A stretch of DNA of 64,000 nt from Cepaea nemoralis (Eukaryota; Mollusca; Gastropoda; Stylommatophora; Helicidae): the NCBI GenBank assembly GCA_014155875.1, contig JACEFZ010004192.1:310001-374000 (forward strand), written 5' to 3'. Positions 34,264 through 46,700 of the stretch are shown in pieces (the stretch's first letter is position 1; each line of letters begins with the position of its first letter). Both the position numbers and the translations under genes were made by a program. The notes under the pieces are model-generated. The model was not told the origin of the DNA. It searched no databases and worked only from the letters and a program-made list of their open reading frames with translations.

Positions 34264-35096
34264 ATGGGTATCCATTGGGTTGACAAAATTCTAGAAGACC
34301 TGGACTTAGCCGACGACATAGTGCTTTTGAGTTCAACACATCCGGATGCCCAAGAGAAAATAAACCACCTCCAAAATGTTTCAGGGCAAATTGGTCTCCA
34401 AATTAACACCACAAAAACAAAGACTATTGATCTTACCAACAGTTCAGATGAGACCAAATTGAACAGCTACGTTCTTGAAAAAGTCAACAGCTTCACATAC
34501 CTAGGAAGCAAAATGACATCCACAGGGGACTCAACACCAGAAATATCATCTAGAATCGCACTGGCATCTAGTGCCTTCAATAAACTGTCAAACATCTGGA
34601 AGTCAAAGACACTCAGCAAACACACAAAACTTAAAATCTTCAACTCTTGTGTGATTCCAGTGTTAACGTATGGATGTGAAAGTTGGAAATCAACGGTAGC
34701 TTTAGATAAAAAATTAGACAATTTTGAGAACAAATGTCTTAGAAGACTTCTAAACATCCACTGGACAGACTTCAGAACCAATTCGCAATAAGACAAGAGA
34801 CTAAGCAAGATACAGTATCCAATTTCATAAGAAGACGCCGTTGGAACTACATCGGCCATGTACTCAGAATGGACAAGACAAGACTCCCCTACCAAGCCCT
34901 CATATGGTCACCGGTAGGGAAAAGAAAACGGGGAAGACCAAGAGAGACCCTGCGTAGAACCATCATTAGAGAAGGCTCATTCAATGGCCAAGTAAATATC
35001 CAAGATCTACAACAGATAGCAACGAACCGCCAGGCATGGAGAGACAGGACTTCTGCCCTATGCGCCGCCTTAGGCTCAAGAGGAAAGACTAACTAA
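34264..35096 (+). pseudogene. LINE reverse transcriptase, C-terminal half, one frameshift
   Basis: 34264-34788 encodes DLDLADDIVLLSSTHPDAQE (palm motif C as L-A-D-D), FTYLGSKMTSTGD, PVLTYGCESW and CLRRLLNIHWTDFR. After a frame change, 34869-35093 gives KRKRGRPRETLRR and NRQAWRDRTSALC, a standard LINE terminus. It is a different lineage from the RTE at 24736 (L-A-D-D instead of Y-A-D-D). The catalytic Asp pair is intact, but the copy is 5'-truncated and shifted. Confidence 0.85.
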
Positions 35097-35111
35097 CTAA
35101 CATTAGACAAA

Positions 35112-35345
35112 GGGAGTGGCGGTGGTGCAGTGGCTAGCACCCTTGCTTGCCTGACCGGCGGTCATGTGATCGAATTCTCATCGAGGCGGAATTGTGTAAA
35201 CTGGCTTAGGATCCCAGGTCTACCCAAATATAAAATGTACACCAGGAAATGTCGTGGGAAGTAAAGACGACGTTATGATACTAATCACATCACCAATCCA
35301 GTGCCCATTGGTCTATAAAAATAATGGCCCCGCACATATACACAA
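35112..35345 (+). mobile_element. SINE family D, most complete copy
   Basis: A tRNA-like head, GGTGGTGCAGTGGCTAGCAC (A-box region) with GTCATGTGATCGAATTCTCA (B-box region), then GGATCCCAGGTCTACCC, ACACCAGGAAATGTCG and CATTGGTCTATAAAAAT. It lets the headless copies elsewhere be assigned. Confidence 0.75.
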
Positions 35346-35589
35346 TACACTTTAAGGCATGGAAAGAGGGTCTTTATAATTTACTTTTACTGTCTATATA
35401 AAGAACATATTGAAATGTGCGCTATCTCGGAAACCACTATGCATTCAATATCTAGCTGGTCATGCATCAAAGTACATTTGCTTCTGCAGAGAGACACTGT
35501 TGTCATTTCGAGGTGACAGGTTCGAATCCCAGTGGAGCAACTGTAGTTTTTATGTTGTCTAGTGTGGTTTTTCACTCACTACTTTCTTC

Positions 35590-35985
35590 TACTTCTTTCG
35601 GAATTCACGGGTGGCAAGCATCGTCTGGATCTTTTCTCCGGGGCATGCTGGTGTGCTGGGGAATGAACAGGCAGACAGATTGGCTGGCTCGGCAAAACTT
35701 GGTGGAGTATTGATGCATGATAAGGCAGACGTGGTTGCGGTCTTGTGGAAGCACGTGTACACCACGGAGGAGCAAATGGATCACCATGGCCTGGCAAGAA
35801 TGAGACAGCGTGGAGTGACGAGGGGATCTGGCTGATGCTCGACACTTAGAGGAAAGGCGAGACGCACATATAATCAGATTGCTACTGGTATTATTGGGGT
35901 TGGAACTCTTCGCTGGCTTCTGGGGATGGGGACAGAGCGCTTATGGGAATGCCCCGAATGCTGTGATGTCGGTTCCTCAATCAAT
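35590..35985 (+). pseudogene. LINE RNase H fragment
   Basis: 35611-35835 encodes IVWIFSPGHAGVLGNEQADR, LAGSAKLG, and HHGLARMRQRGVTRGSG. W-x-x-x-P-G-H-A-G-V-x-G-N-E-x-A-D-R-L-A is the C-terminal RNase H signature of certain LINEs. After a short shift, RDAHIIRLLLVLLGLELFAG continues it. Related pieces: 36090-36230, 45070-45330, 60530-60670. Confidence 0.75.
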
Positions 35986-36089
35986 CAATCAATCTTCTAC
36001 TTCTATGAGTGTCAAGACAAACACGTCTGGGTTTAGTTATGAGCTGTCTTAGTGAAATCAAAAAGGCTCATATTTCTGTGTATTTAGTG

Positions 36090-36230
36090 TTACTAATGAG
36101 TTGAGTTGAGCTGAGAACTGACATCACTGCACTCAGGACATTCCCATACGTGCTCCGTCACCTCATTCAACAGCCAGCAAAAAGTCAGACTACTAATCGT
36201 TTTCACCGCTATCTGAGTGAATGTTCTCCT
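36090..36230 (-). pseudogene. RNase H LINE, 3' fragment
   Basis: CTGCACTCAGGACATTCCCA, ACGTGCTCCGTCACCTCATT and AAAAGTCAGACTACTAATCG are the reverse complement of the end of 35590-35985, so the two lie as an inverted pair. Confidence 0.65.
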
Positions 36231-36399
36231 GGTACTAACTTTTTACTTTACTACAGTAGTATGATGAAGACTTTGGCCAAATTGTTTGTCTGTATGTGTG
36301 TGTTTTCCATTCATTGAGCTTCTTAGTCAAAGTTTGTGTTTGTATTTGGACAATTGTTTTGACACAGACTTAGATACAAAGACAGATACAAAGACACGT

Positions 36400-36660
36400 T
36401 AACACCAACATTAGAAAGAAGCAGTCATCATTTTTCAGATTCATCATGACCAGAGAATAACTAGAACATGTTGTGATAACTGGAAAGAGAGGAAGAGGAT
36501 TACAGCCAGAGAAGATTCTTGACAACCTTTCATCATGGCACAGACTGATTGATATATGCAGTATGCAGTAGGAGATTACAAGATGTAGTGAAGAATGATT
36601 GTTCATATCAGTCAGCAAGTAAATCAGTAAATGATATTGACACCAGCAGACACAGTTCAG
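36400..36660 (+). pseudogene. RTE C-terminal fragment
   Basis: GGAAAGAGAGGAAGAGGATT, GAAGATTCTTGACAACC and CATCATGGCACAGACTGATT align to the G-K-R-G-R-G-R-P ... W-H-G block of the RTE at 24736-28008, in the opposite orientation. Confidence 0.6.
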
Positions 36661-36769
36661 GGCTAGTCTCAGCATCATAAAATGAGTAAAGTGAAAATTA
36701 TTAGTACCATACTAACTGTATCAATAAATCAACTTCCTCAACATTCACTACCTCCACATATGCAGCCTA

Positions 36770-36856
36770 GTCACTGAACAACAACCACAACAACTACCCC
36801 TACCTTTACTACTACTACCACCACCACCGCTGCTACAACTATTACTACTACTACTT
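36770..36856. repeat. ACT/ACC trinucleotide-rich sequence
   Basis: CAACAACTACC, then TACTACTACCACCACCACCG and CTACTACTACTTACA adjoin the donor site of the C2C exon. Confidence 0.8.
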
Positions 36857-36858
36857 AC

Positions 36859-36957
36859 ATGCATTTGTGGACCACAATAACAAGCCTTTCTCTCTGCGGG
36901 CTGTATCTAAAAGTCATCTGGATCCTGCCCAGTCCATGCTTCCCTGATCCATTGCTG
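36859..36957 (-). CDS. Esyt: E-Syt exon: start of C2C domain
   Basis: 99 nt after acceptor TATTGTAG and before donor GTAAGT. One base completes the previous codon, then SNGSGKHGLGRIQMTFRYSP and QRERLVIVVHKC follow. L-G-x-I-x-x-x-x-R-Y and L-x-V-x-V-H-x-C are the first C2C strands of E-Syts. The exon leaves two bases (AT). The next exon, which should encode D-P-Y-V-R-x-Y-L-L-P, was not found between here and 32084. Confidence 0.87.
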
Positions 36958-39900
36958 CTACAATACAAAACACAGCAGCTGATTCCACAGAATACATTAG
37001 CAGAATGCAAATGCATAAAAGAACAATCATGTGTATACATATGAAATGATGTATGATGTGTGATGTATGATGTGTGATGTATATCAGGGACTCATCTTCA
37101 GTGATGAGATGTCCAGAAGGTCAGCATGGCTGAATGGATGAGAGAGCCAGCTCTTAAACTTCAGGTGTGTTGATAGCTAGGCAGCGAGTTCTACCCCAAC
37201 ACCAGTCAGTTGTACTAAGATGATGACTTCTCGTCCTTGACTTGAGGACGTAAATTACAGGTACCCCAGAAGTCAGAGTGGGTTCGTCTGATGGTGAGGG
37301 ACACTGGTAATAGGAAAGCTAACCCGCACACAAAAATCAATCAATCAATCAGGTACCGTCTCCACAATAAAGGTTGGCTGCAATGGATCTCCAACACTGT
37401 CTGTCTCTCGCCTTGACTGTACATTCTGTCAGATTGATGTTCGTCCATCTCTTGATGTTATCTTCCCACTTGTCGCAAAAATTAAGCCAGTGCTACTAGA
37501 AGCTGTAGCATATGTATGGACTAATTTGAGTTCAAAGTGAGTGAGCCAAAAAAATTTAAAAACAAAAACAAAAAAAACTGATGACTTTTAATGTGCGTAT
37601 TTTATGGGATGTCTCTACCCTTACCATCATGTGCAGGCTTTTACATTTTAATTCTAACAAAACAAATATGTCGGTGTTACCCAGTTTTGAACATGTGACA
37701 GCCATGATTCTAACCCAGATTCCACCCACTCTTCTAATGATCTGTAAAAATCTGGAAATTAACAGCTGCCAAAACTTAACTTACTATCATTTTTTTTATC
37801 TTGACATAAAACAAAAATCAAAGATAGAAAGCAATGTGCCAACCTGGCAACCTTCCTTTGTCTCAGCTCTGTTTCTGAATCAACGACCTTAGTGGGTGAA
37901 ACATTGGTTTCATCGACCGGTGATGATGTCGGGGTGGTCCCACTGTTTGCCTGGGCAGGGATCTTAAAAAAGAAATAAGAAACAAAACCCATGAAATATA
38001 TAATTCTTTGGTTCTTTATTCTTTTTTGTTCTCATTTCCTGTTTGCTACACAGTATCAGGTTAAGAAGAATGTTCCAGAATGAGCTCTGGTAGCAACTTG
38101 GTCAACAGAGCTGTATTCCTTAGCTCATCTATATTCTGTATCCACCTCTTGCAGGTCAGTCCTCAGCTCTTCTTCCTCTGTCACAACTTAAAATCCAGCA
38201 CTGATGTCACAGTACTTCAAGCACTTCCATATGTACTGTGTCAACCCTTAGAAGTCATCACAGAGTTTGGATACTTATAACTACAACGGCCTGGCCCTGC
38301 CCCCTGGACACAGGGCTGGAGTGTGTGGACAATGAAATACCTAACACCCGTGGAAGAAACATCACCAAGCTAGACCTAACCCCAGCCAGGCTGTATGTGC
38401 TGTGCTGAATCATGACCTGGTCACTTCCTGATATGCCTCTCCACAGATGTGAAGTTTCAGAAGTCATGTTTGCCTACCCCACTGGCTTGGAGAGCTTGAA
38501 GAGGGGAAGGCAAGCTCTACAACACAACCCCTGTATAGATGGTGCTTTAGTACTGGGTCAGAAGAACATCTCTGATGGTACTCTAGTACTGGGTCAGAAG
38601 AACAGTCTCTGATGGTACTTTAGTACTGGGTCAGATGAACAGTCTCTGATGGTACTTTAGTACTGGGTCAGAAGAACAGTCTCTGATGGTACTTTAGTAC
38701 TGGGTCAGAAGAACAGTCTCTGATGGTACTTTGGTATTGGGTCAGAAGAACAGTCTCTGATGGTACTTTAGTATTGGGTCAGAAGAACAGTCTCTGATGG
38801 TACTTTGGTATTGGGTCAGAAGAACAGTCTCTGATGGTACTTTGGTACTGGGTCAGAAGAACAGTCTCTGATGGTACTTTGGTATTGGGTCAGAAGAACA
38901 ATCTCTGATGGTACTGTGGTACTGGGTCATAAGAACAGTCTCTAATGGTACCTACTTCTGTACTTTGGTACTGGGTCAGAAGAACAGACTCTGATGGTAT
39001 TTGGTACTGGGTCAGAAGAACAGTCTCTGACAGTACTTTGGTACTGGGTCAGAAGAACAGTCTCTGATGGTACTTTGGTACTGGGTCAGAAGAACAGTCT
39101 CTGATGGTACTTTGGTACAGGGTCATAAGAATAGTCTCTGTATCGAGCTTACTCTCACAGATGCAAGCCCTTGTCAGGACTTACATGACCTGAAACACCA
39201 ATGTACTAACTTAAAAGTTACAACACAAAAGTCTTTTTGGGAGGGTTAACAACTAATTAACCAACAGTGACCTGTATTAACGAACAGTGACCAGTTGGTT
39301 ACATACATCTTCTCTGTTCTCTACCAAATTGCTTCATGCTAGTCCCAAACTGAACCCCTGTTCACTATATGTGGTCATCAATTTGTGTTTCCTTGTGCAA
39401 CAGGTGATCATTTATAGATAGTATCATGTCTCCCTCTGAACAATGTTTCCCCTGGAGGTGCTCTGGAAAGCCTGCCAATCAACCTGTCATTTCCACATGC
39501 ACCAGCATGGCCACTGAACTAAATAGTGCATTCTTGTAGACCTCTACCCGGTGATAACTGTTATACAGTGCAAACCGTTTAAGGCGATCTCAGATGTGGC
39601 AAATTTCTGTTGTAAAGAACAATTTGTTTATCCCCGGCAATTTTTCTTCTTTGTCTCTTGTCTCTTATAAGAGGAATTTCTGATAAGAGAAACTATTAGT
39701 TTTGCCTTATCAGGTGTGCACTGTATTTGGTTAAACCCTTTCACCTGTTGCATTTCTGATGAAATTGGACACAGGCATAGTATCAATTTGCTTCCTGTTT
39801 TATCTTGTCAATAATACTGTACTGGCACCTTGCCATCTTGACAGATGACAGTTTGTTACATTGTGTTTCAAAAAAGGCCGCCTCTCCAGAGCCTGGGCTG

Positions 39901-42900
39901 AAAGTAGAGACCATGCGTTGTTTAGGCAGCATGATCTCTCTCTCTCTCTCGGCTTGCCTAGTTTGCTCCAGAGGAAAGGTAACACCAAAAAATCTTAAAC
40001 AAGAGAAGCTGCAGAAGCTGCTGGATCAGCAGTGCAATACTCTAAGTGTCTGCCTTTTGAAGCTTCGCTCCTAGATCAGTTGCCGATCATGGCATAGGAC
40101 CTGGTGTGCCATGCAATGACATTTAATCTTAAGGTTGCATTTTCTCACACTAGGATAAGTCTTGCACCCTCCCAACTGCGCTTCTGCACCTGAAGTCGTT
40201 GGCACAATGTGCGCTGTCAAGTTTGGTAATCGCTGCCCAACATTTGGTGCTAACAGAAAGCAGGTAGTACCGTCTACTGTCATACAGTAGTTCAGTCTGA
40301 CTAAGACATGACACTGAGACACACGAGTGGGTGGATGGGTGTGTGTGTAAAAAAGGGACGTTCATTTGAAACCTGTTCCAATGGCTTTACTACAAAAGCA
40401 TGAAAAAAACATTAACAGGTGTGGTAGAATTTTAAAAAAGCATTCATTTTGAATGAATTATGCACCATGGGTTGGTCAGAAGAAGTTGCTGCAGGCATTC
40501 AGGCAAGCATCCCATTGCTTAGGTAGGCAGCGAATACTGTCCGCAAAAAAGGATTGTGGTTGCTCACTGAACCAAGTGTTTACCTCATTCATTACGTCTG
40601 CATCTGTGTGAAATCGTTGCCCCTTGAGAGCTTTTTTAGAGGTCTGAATAAATGAAAATCACATGGTGACAAATCAGGACTATGGGCTGGATGTTGCAGA
40701 ATTTCCCACTTCTTCCTTGCTAATGCTTCCTGCACAATCTTTGCGACATGCGGACGAGTATTATCGTGCAACAAAATCACACTGCGAGAAAGCATGCCTG
40801 GCCTGTTGCAGCTTGTCTAGTGTTTGCCAGTAGTGGGTAGAGTTGATGTTGACACCAGGTTCTTTAAAGTTGGCAAACAATAGCCTTTCACAGTAAAAAA
40901 AATGCGCTCGGCATAACCTAACCAGTGGAAACCTGTTAACTTGAATTTTTTGGCTTTTGGTGATCCAGCATGCTTCCATTGCATGCTCTCTCTTTTGCTG
41001 CTCAGCTCAAAGTGGTGACACCATGATTCATCGCCTGCCACTATGCGGAAGAGAAATGCATCACCCGCCACTCTTTAACGCAGCAAGTGGTTCAAACACC
41101 ATCCCATGCATTCCTCTTTTTGGTGGTTGGTCAACATCCGTGGTACCCACTGTGAACACACCTTCCAATATTGCAGTTTCTTACGAACAACCTTTTTAAT
41201 TGTCCCAATTAACACATCAAATTCTTTTCCTAGCGAACGTTTGCTTCGACAATGGTTCATCTGTACTGCTGCATCAATTTTGGCAATGGTTTTTTCTGTT
41301 GCAACAATATGCACTTGACCCGGCCGTCAAAGATCTGTCGTGAACTGATGTCCTTTCCGAAACATTTGTGCCCAGTCTGTCACTGTTGCCTTTGACACAC
41401 ATTTGTTACCGTACGCTGCGTGTATTCTTCGATGAATGTCCACTGGTTGAAATCCTTCAAATGAAAGAAACTGAAAGATTCTTTGAGCTTTTTTGGACGG
41501 ATTTTGGATCAACCCGGCCATTTTCTCAACAGTCAAAAACAGAACCTATGCATCATGGGACGATAAGCATGTGCTCTTTTATTCATTGGTCAGTACTTAT
41601 GACATAACTATTACATGATCATGTTCAACGTACGCAATTACGCGGGGTGCGGCACGAACGGATTTGAAATGAACGCCCCTAATATATAACAAGAGCCAAG
41701 CATAAATCACTTTACACAGACAACCCACACACATGAAGGAAACTCCACAAAACATTACTGACAACATTAAAACCTAATAAACTATTTTAAACCCACATAC
41801 TCCAAGCTGTGACAAAGGGGTTATGGATGTAATTTGCAATCCCGTGTTTGAAACACAGCTGCAGGCGATTTAGAAGCAGACTACCTTGCGGTGGTTTTAT
41901 TTAAAATGGTATGAGTGCTGGTCAGACAGCAATGGCAAACTATTGAACATAAACCTGCCAAGAAATCACTAACAGCCAAAGAATGCTAGGGTTGACTGCA
42001 ACATCCTGTGAAGGATATGCAACTAACTTTTAACTCCACAATCTCACCGCGGGCAACCAAATCTGACAGTGATCTCAAGCCAATCTGCAACAGCTTCTCA
42101 CAGACAGCACTATAACCTGACAACATACCTCAGTAGAAGGAGTTTCTGGCTTCTGAGCTGTAGGCTGCTGTGGCTGTTCTTTCCCATCAACTGATGAGCC
42201 TGTATTTGGAATTTCCTCTACCAGAACGTCTTCATTATCTATCCACTCTGAGTTGCCATCACGAGTCAGGATCTGATAAACAATACAAAAACTGTATATT
42301 CTGGCTAATTCAAATATTAAGAAAAAAAACAAAAAACAAACAAACAAAACAAACAAAAGTCGCTCAAAAGTCGACTTCATTGCACCGGGTTTTTATCCCA
42401 TATGGCTCAGTCTCTTTCCTCAGCATGAGCTGCCGAAAGTGTCGCGCAAAGCACAAACTCCGTAGCCAAAGCAATGACACTCAAGTCTCCGAAAAAAATG
42501 CACTCGTGAACAGGACACGGCCCGGAATCGAACCCACAACCTTCGGAGCCTGAGGCAGACTTCTTGACCACTTCACCCCGGAGACTCCGTCAAACAACAA
42601 ACAAATCAGTCCAACAGCAGGAGCCTGCTATAAGTACATACAATGCTAAGACCATGACATTTGGTAGGCCTGGGTACACAGAGGACTATGTGGACATCCT
42701 TTCTCCCACACAGCAAGCAATGAGAGTTGACACAGGACCCTCATCTGACCATGCTCATGCCACTGTCAGTGCAATGACCTAACCATTACAACAACACATC
42801 TGCTACTTCAAATACTGTGACAGTTTATTCAGTCTGTAAGTTGGTAAGAATTTTGCTTTTAAACATTTCACTCCAGCATAAATCTAGCTACGTGACTGCT

Positions 42901-43677
42901 TATGCACATATTCTTGGGAAATGTATATGGTGGTTTCCAAATAAACATAAGATATTTAAATGCTACAAATATGCAATGTCCTGTCTTGGAAGGTGACTAA
43001 GGAGGGCTGGCATGAGACTCTCTAACTTAATCACACAGACAATTTTAACTGCAAAGTTCAACCAATCAAGCACAAGTCAACAAATAGCTAAGACTTGTTA
43101 AGGTCTATACTCCATTGGCAGATGAAAGAAAGAAGAACTGTAGGAGTTCAAGTAATAACTAGCTGAAAGACATTTAAAGTATTAACTAGGACAGTGACAT
43201 GAACACTGAAGATAAGCCTCAAACCCAATCAATCAGACACCTAGTGCATCCTCAGGTACCTACTTCTGTTGCCACATCTACATATGTCATTCAATCCTGA
43301 TAACATTTATCTACCTCATTAAAAAAAAAACGTAGCAACATACCCTCAAACATAGCCTCATGTGCACATTACTGCCCTCATCTCTGGTCTTGATGCGGAA
43401 TTTCTGGTCCATGACCATGTCTTCAGCAACCAGCAAGTCCTTCAGCTTGATTACTGTTGATCCTATGACCTTCTTGGTCTTGCCATCCTTCAGCTGAGGA
43501 AAGGCAACAGATATCACAACCAGTTAGCTTGCAAACCCAGTCACTGAAATACACTCTCTGAAAACATAATCTCCTACCCTTGGTTTGGTTTGTAAAAGAC
43601 CGCTTTTGTTGAAACAGAGGCATCTCTATAAGTGCTTCAGTCTCCCCCCACAGATCTGGTGACTGGCATCTTGCTGT

Positions 43678-43713
<36 letters not shown>

Positions 43714-46700
43714 GTGCTACAAACAAAGGCATTATAACTAAAACGCATGGTGGTAAGGCCAGGGATGGAGTTATACCTCTCCATAGCACCAAGCCTGGGC
43801 TGAACTGTAAGAGACCATGGGCTGCCCCATGCAGCATGATCCCTCTCTCAGCCTGCTCAGTTTACTCCACAAGAAAGGTAACACCAATACATCTGGAACA
43901 AGACAAGCTGCAGAAGCTGTCGGATCAGCAAAGCAATGCTCAAACTGTCCATTACAAACAAAACTGCTCAAACTAAACTAAACTGTCCGCCTGTTGGAGC
44001 TTCGATTCTAGACCAGTTGTTGAGCAAGACTTAACATCTGGTCAACCCTGCCATGATATTTAGTCTTTAGGTTACATTTTCTTGCACTAGGATAAGGCTT
44101 GTACCCTCCCAGTTGCGCTCCTCCGCCCAAATCTGTTGGCACATTGTGAGGTTTTGGTGAGCGCCAAACAAATAATCGGTGCTAACAAGCAGGTAGAACC
44201 TTCTACTGTTATATGATAGCTCAGTCATATTTGACAAGACCTGACAGACACCCCCCGCCCCCCAACCACCCAAAGAGAACACAAGGAGAATCTCACCACA
44301 GTACATTGCATCAATTCTGCAGCTCCAGTCAGGATCTAAGTGTGTATTTTTTAGACAACAAAATTCTATAAATTTTCTTTTGTGAGTAGGTTTTTTAAAA
44401 CTGAAAAACAACCTGAGTAGTGAGCCTATTCAGCCTGCTCTTTTAAATTTCCAACTGGAAATGCAGAGAAAGAACATAAGTCAGATGGACAATTAATATT
44501 CCATACATCCCACACATTTACAACTGAGACTTGAACAAAAACATTCCATACATCCCACACATTTACAACTGAGACTTGAACAAAACCAATCTACTCTCAA
44601 CTGTTTATACGAGACAAACAAGGTATGAATACAAGAAGCGCCCACCTCCAACTCCAGGTTCTGGTAATTGGGGTTGTGTAGCAGGAAGCGAAAGTTCTGC
44701 TCCCATCGGGGTTCAATTGTGTTGTACCTGATGCAACTCTCCTCTTTATGTTGCCCCACGCTGAGAATTGCTTGAGGGGATGGTTCACTCAGAGACTTCT
44801 TCCCTCTCTGTCAGTTAGATACAACAAACGGTGGATTTTAAAACTGAATGTTAAAATGTTGGACACAAATGATTTTTAAATATTGAAGAGACAAACAATT
44901 GGTTGCCCAATTTATTGCCTGAAATAGTTTGTTGTATCTTATCGGGTGCATACTGCATAAGTAAATTAACATCAAATGAAGATCACCATGAATTCTTGAA
45001 GCTAAAATACACAACACATATGATAACAGTAATTTTTAACTATCATATCTTGTTTTGGTTTCAAAAATGGGTTAAGAGTTAAGTTGAGTCATGAGTCAAC
45101 ATCATAGCACTCGGGACATTCCCATATGTGCTCCATTCTTATCTTCAACAGCAAGCAAAGAGTCCCAATACTAATGGTACCAGTAACAGTCTAATCATGT
45201 GTCCGTCTGGCCTTTCCCCAGAGTCCTGAGTGTCAGCCAGATCCTCTAGTCACTCCCTGCAGCACCATTCTCTCCAGGCCATGATGACCTATATGTTCAT
45301 CTGCACTACCACACGACCCCAAAAATGGGTTACATTCGTGCATAACAATGATGAATAAAAGAAATGTTGGATAAATGAAATATTCAATAAAATTCGTCGA
45401 ATAAAAATGTGGGATAATGTGCATAATTAATGTTTAAATATTGAACAAAATAAAGGTTTAAAATAATTTTGTTGCGTATCCCTTACGGGACGTTGCAGTC
45501 AACACCAGCATTTTCAGCTGCTGTTGATGTACTAGGCAAGTGTTACGTTCAGTAGTTTGCCATTGCTTGGCAACAATTACTGGATACAATTTTCAATGAA
45601 ACAAATGTTTAATTAAAATACTCGATGCTGTACAAAACAACCATTTGAGAAACAAATATGCTGCTAGAGAGAACAAACTGGTCCCTGTGCCTGAGTGTTT
45701 CCGAGTTCATGTCTACTAGAGTGAGGTTGGGTGTACAGACTTTCCTCTTGAGTATCATTTCCCCAGGAGTATGTTGCAGCGATCCCCTTCACTTCTCCAA
45801 GCTCAGAAACCAGCGAAGTGTGTATGATCAGTATTTAAGCTTCACATCCAGGAGAGGCACATGAGAATGTCACCAGGTCATGACTGAGCAGCTCTTAGAA
45901 CAGGCTGAGAGTAGGGCCAGGCCATTCATGTTTCCACCACAGGTCTGAGGTATTTCATTGTCCACAGAATCCAACCCAATCCTGCCTAATCCTCCTCCTC
46001 TTCTTCTCCTGCCTGTTAGCTCCCAATGGAACATAGTCTCTCAACCAAATATTTTGCCATCTCCTGCAGATCCCTGCACGTCCTCTCCACGTTATTCATC
46101 CCTGCCTCTAATTTTCATCTCTATTCATTTGTAAGTCTCACCCAGTAGGAACACCAGAGTATATAATGAGTGCTGAAAACCACAAAATATATATAACACT
46201 TCAAATTCAGGGGGACATTTGTTTACCAGATGAACGAGTGAACAAAATTTATTTTTAAAGGGTAAGAACTGGGCATGCAGGTCTTTCGAACATTCTGCCC
46301 TTCTTATTTAACTCTTTCTAACATTATTTATCTATACATCACTTAAGAAGCTAACACTAGGAGAAGCAAAAAGGCAGCTTAGCTCACTGGATCAATGTTT
46401 ATTTATAATATATCTCTATATCAATTCAGTCCAGCACTTATTTATACAAAACATAAGTTTAAAAATTTTAAAGAAAAATATATTTAAAAACATGCATAAA
46501 ATGAATGAGTAATGATATATATAAAATAAATGATTTGATGCCACAAGGAGATAAACAGTTTTGCATTCACTGATGTGAATCACATATTGCAGTCAAACAT
46601 ATAAAAACAATGATTTGGGGTCACATGGGGAGATAAAACAAGAGAATGCATCCATTAATGTGAATCACATAATGCAGCCTAGCATATCAAAACAATAACA

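Noticed and set aside
28255..42590. Functional tRNA genes at the well-preserved B boxes (28400, 42530)
   Set aside because: No complete acceptor-stem pairing could be traced and both continue into dispersed SINE bodies.
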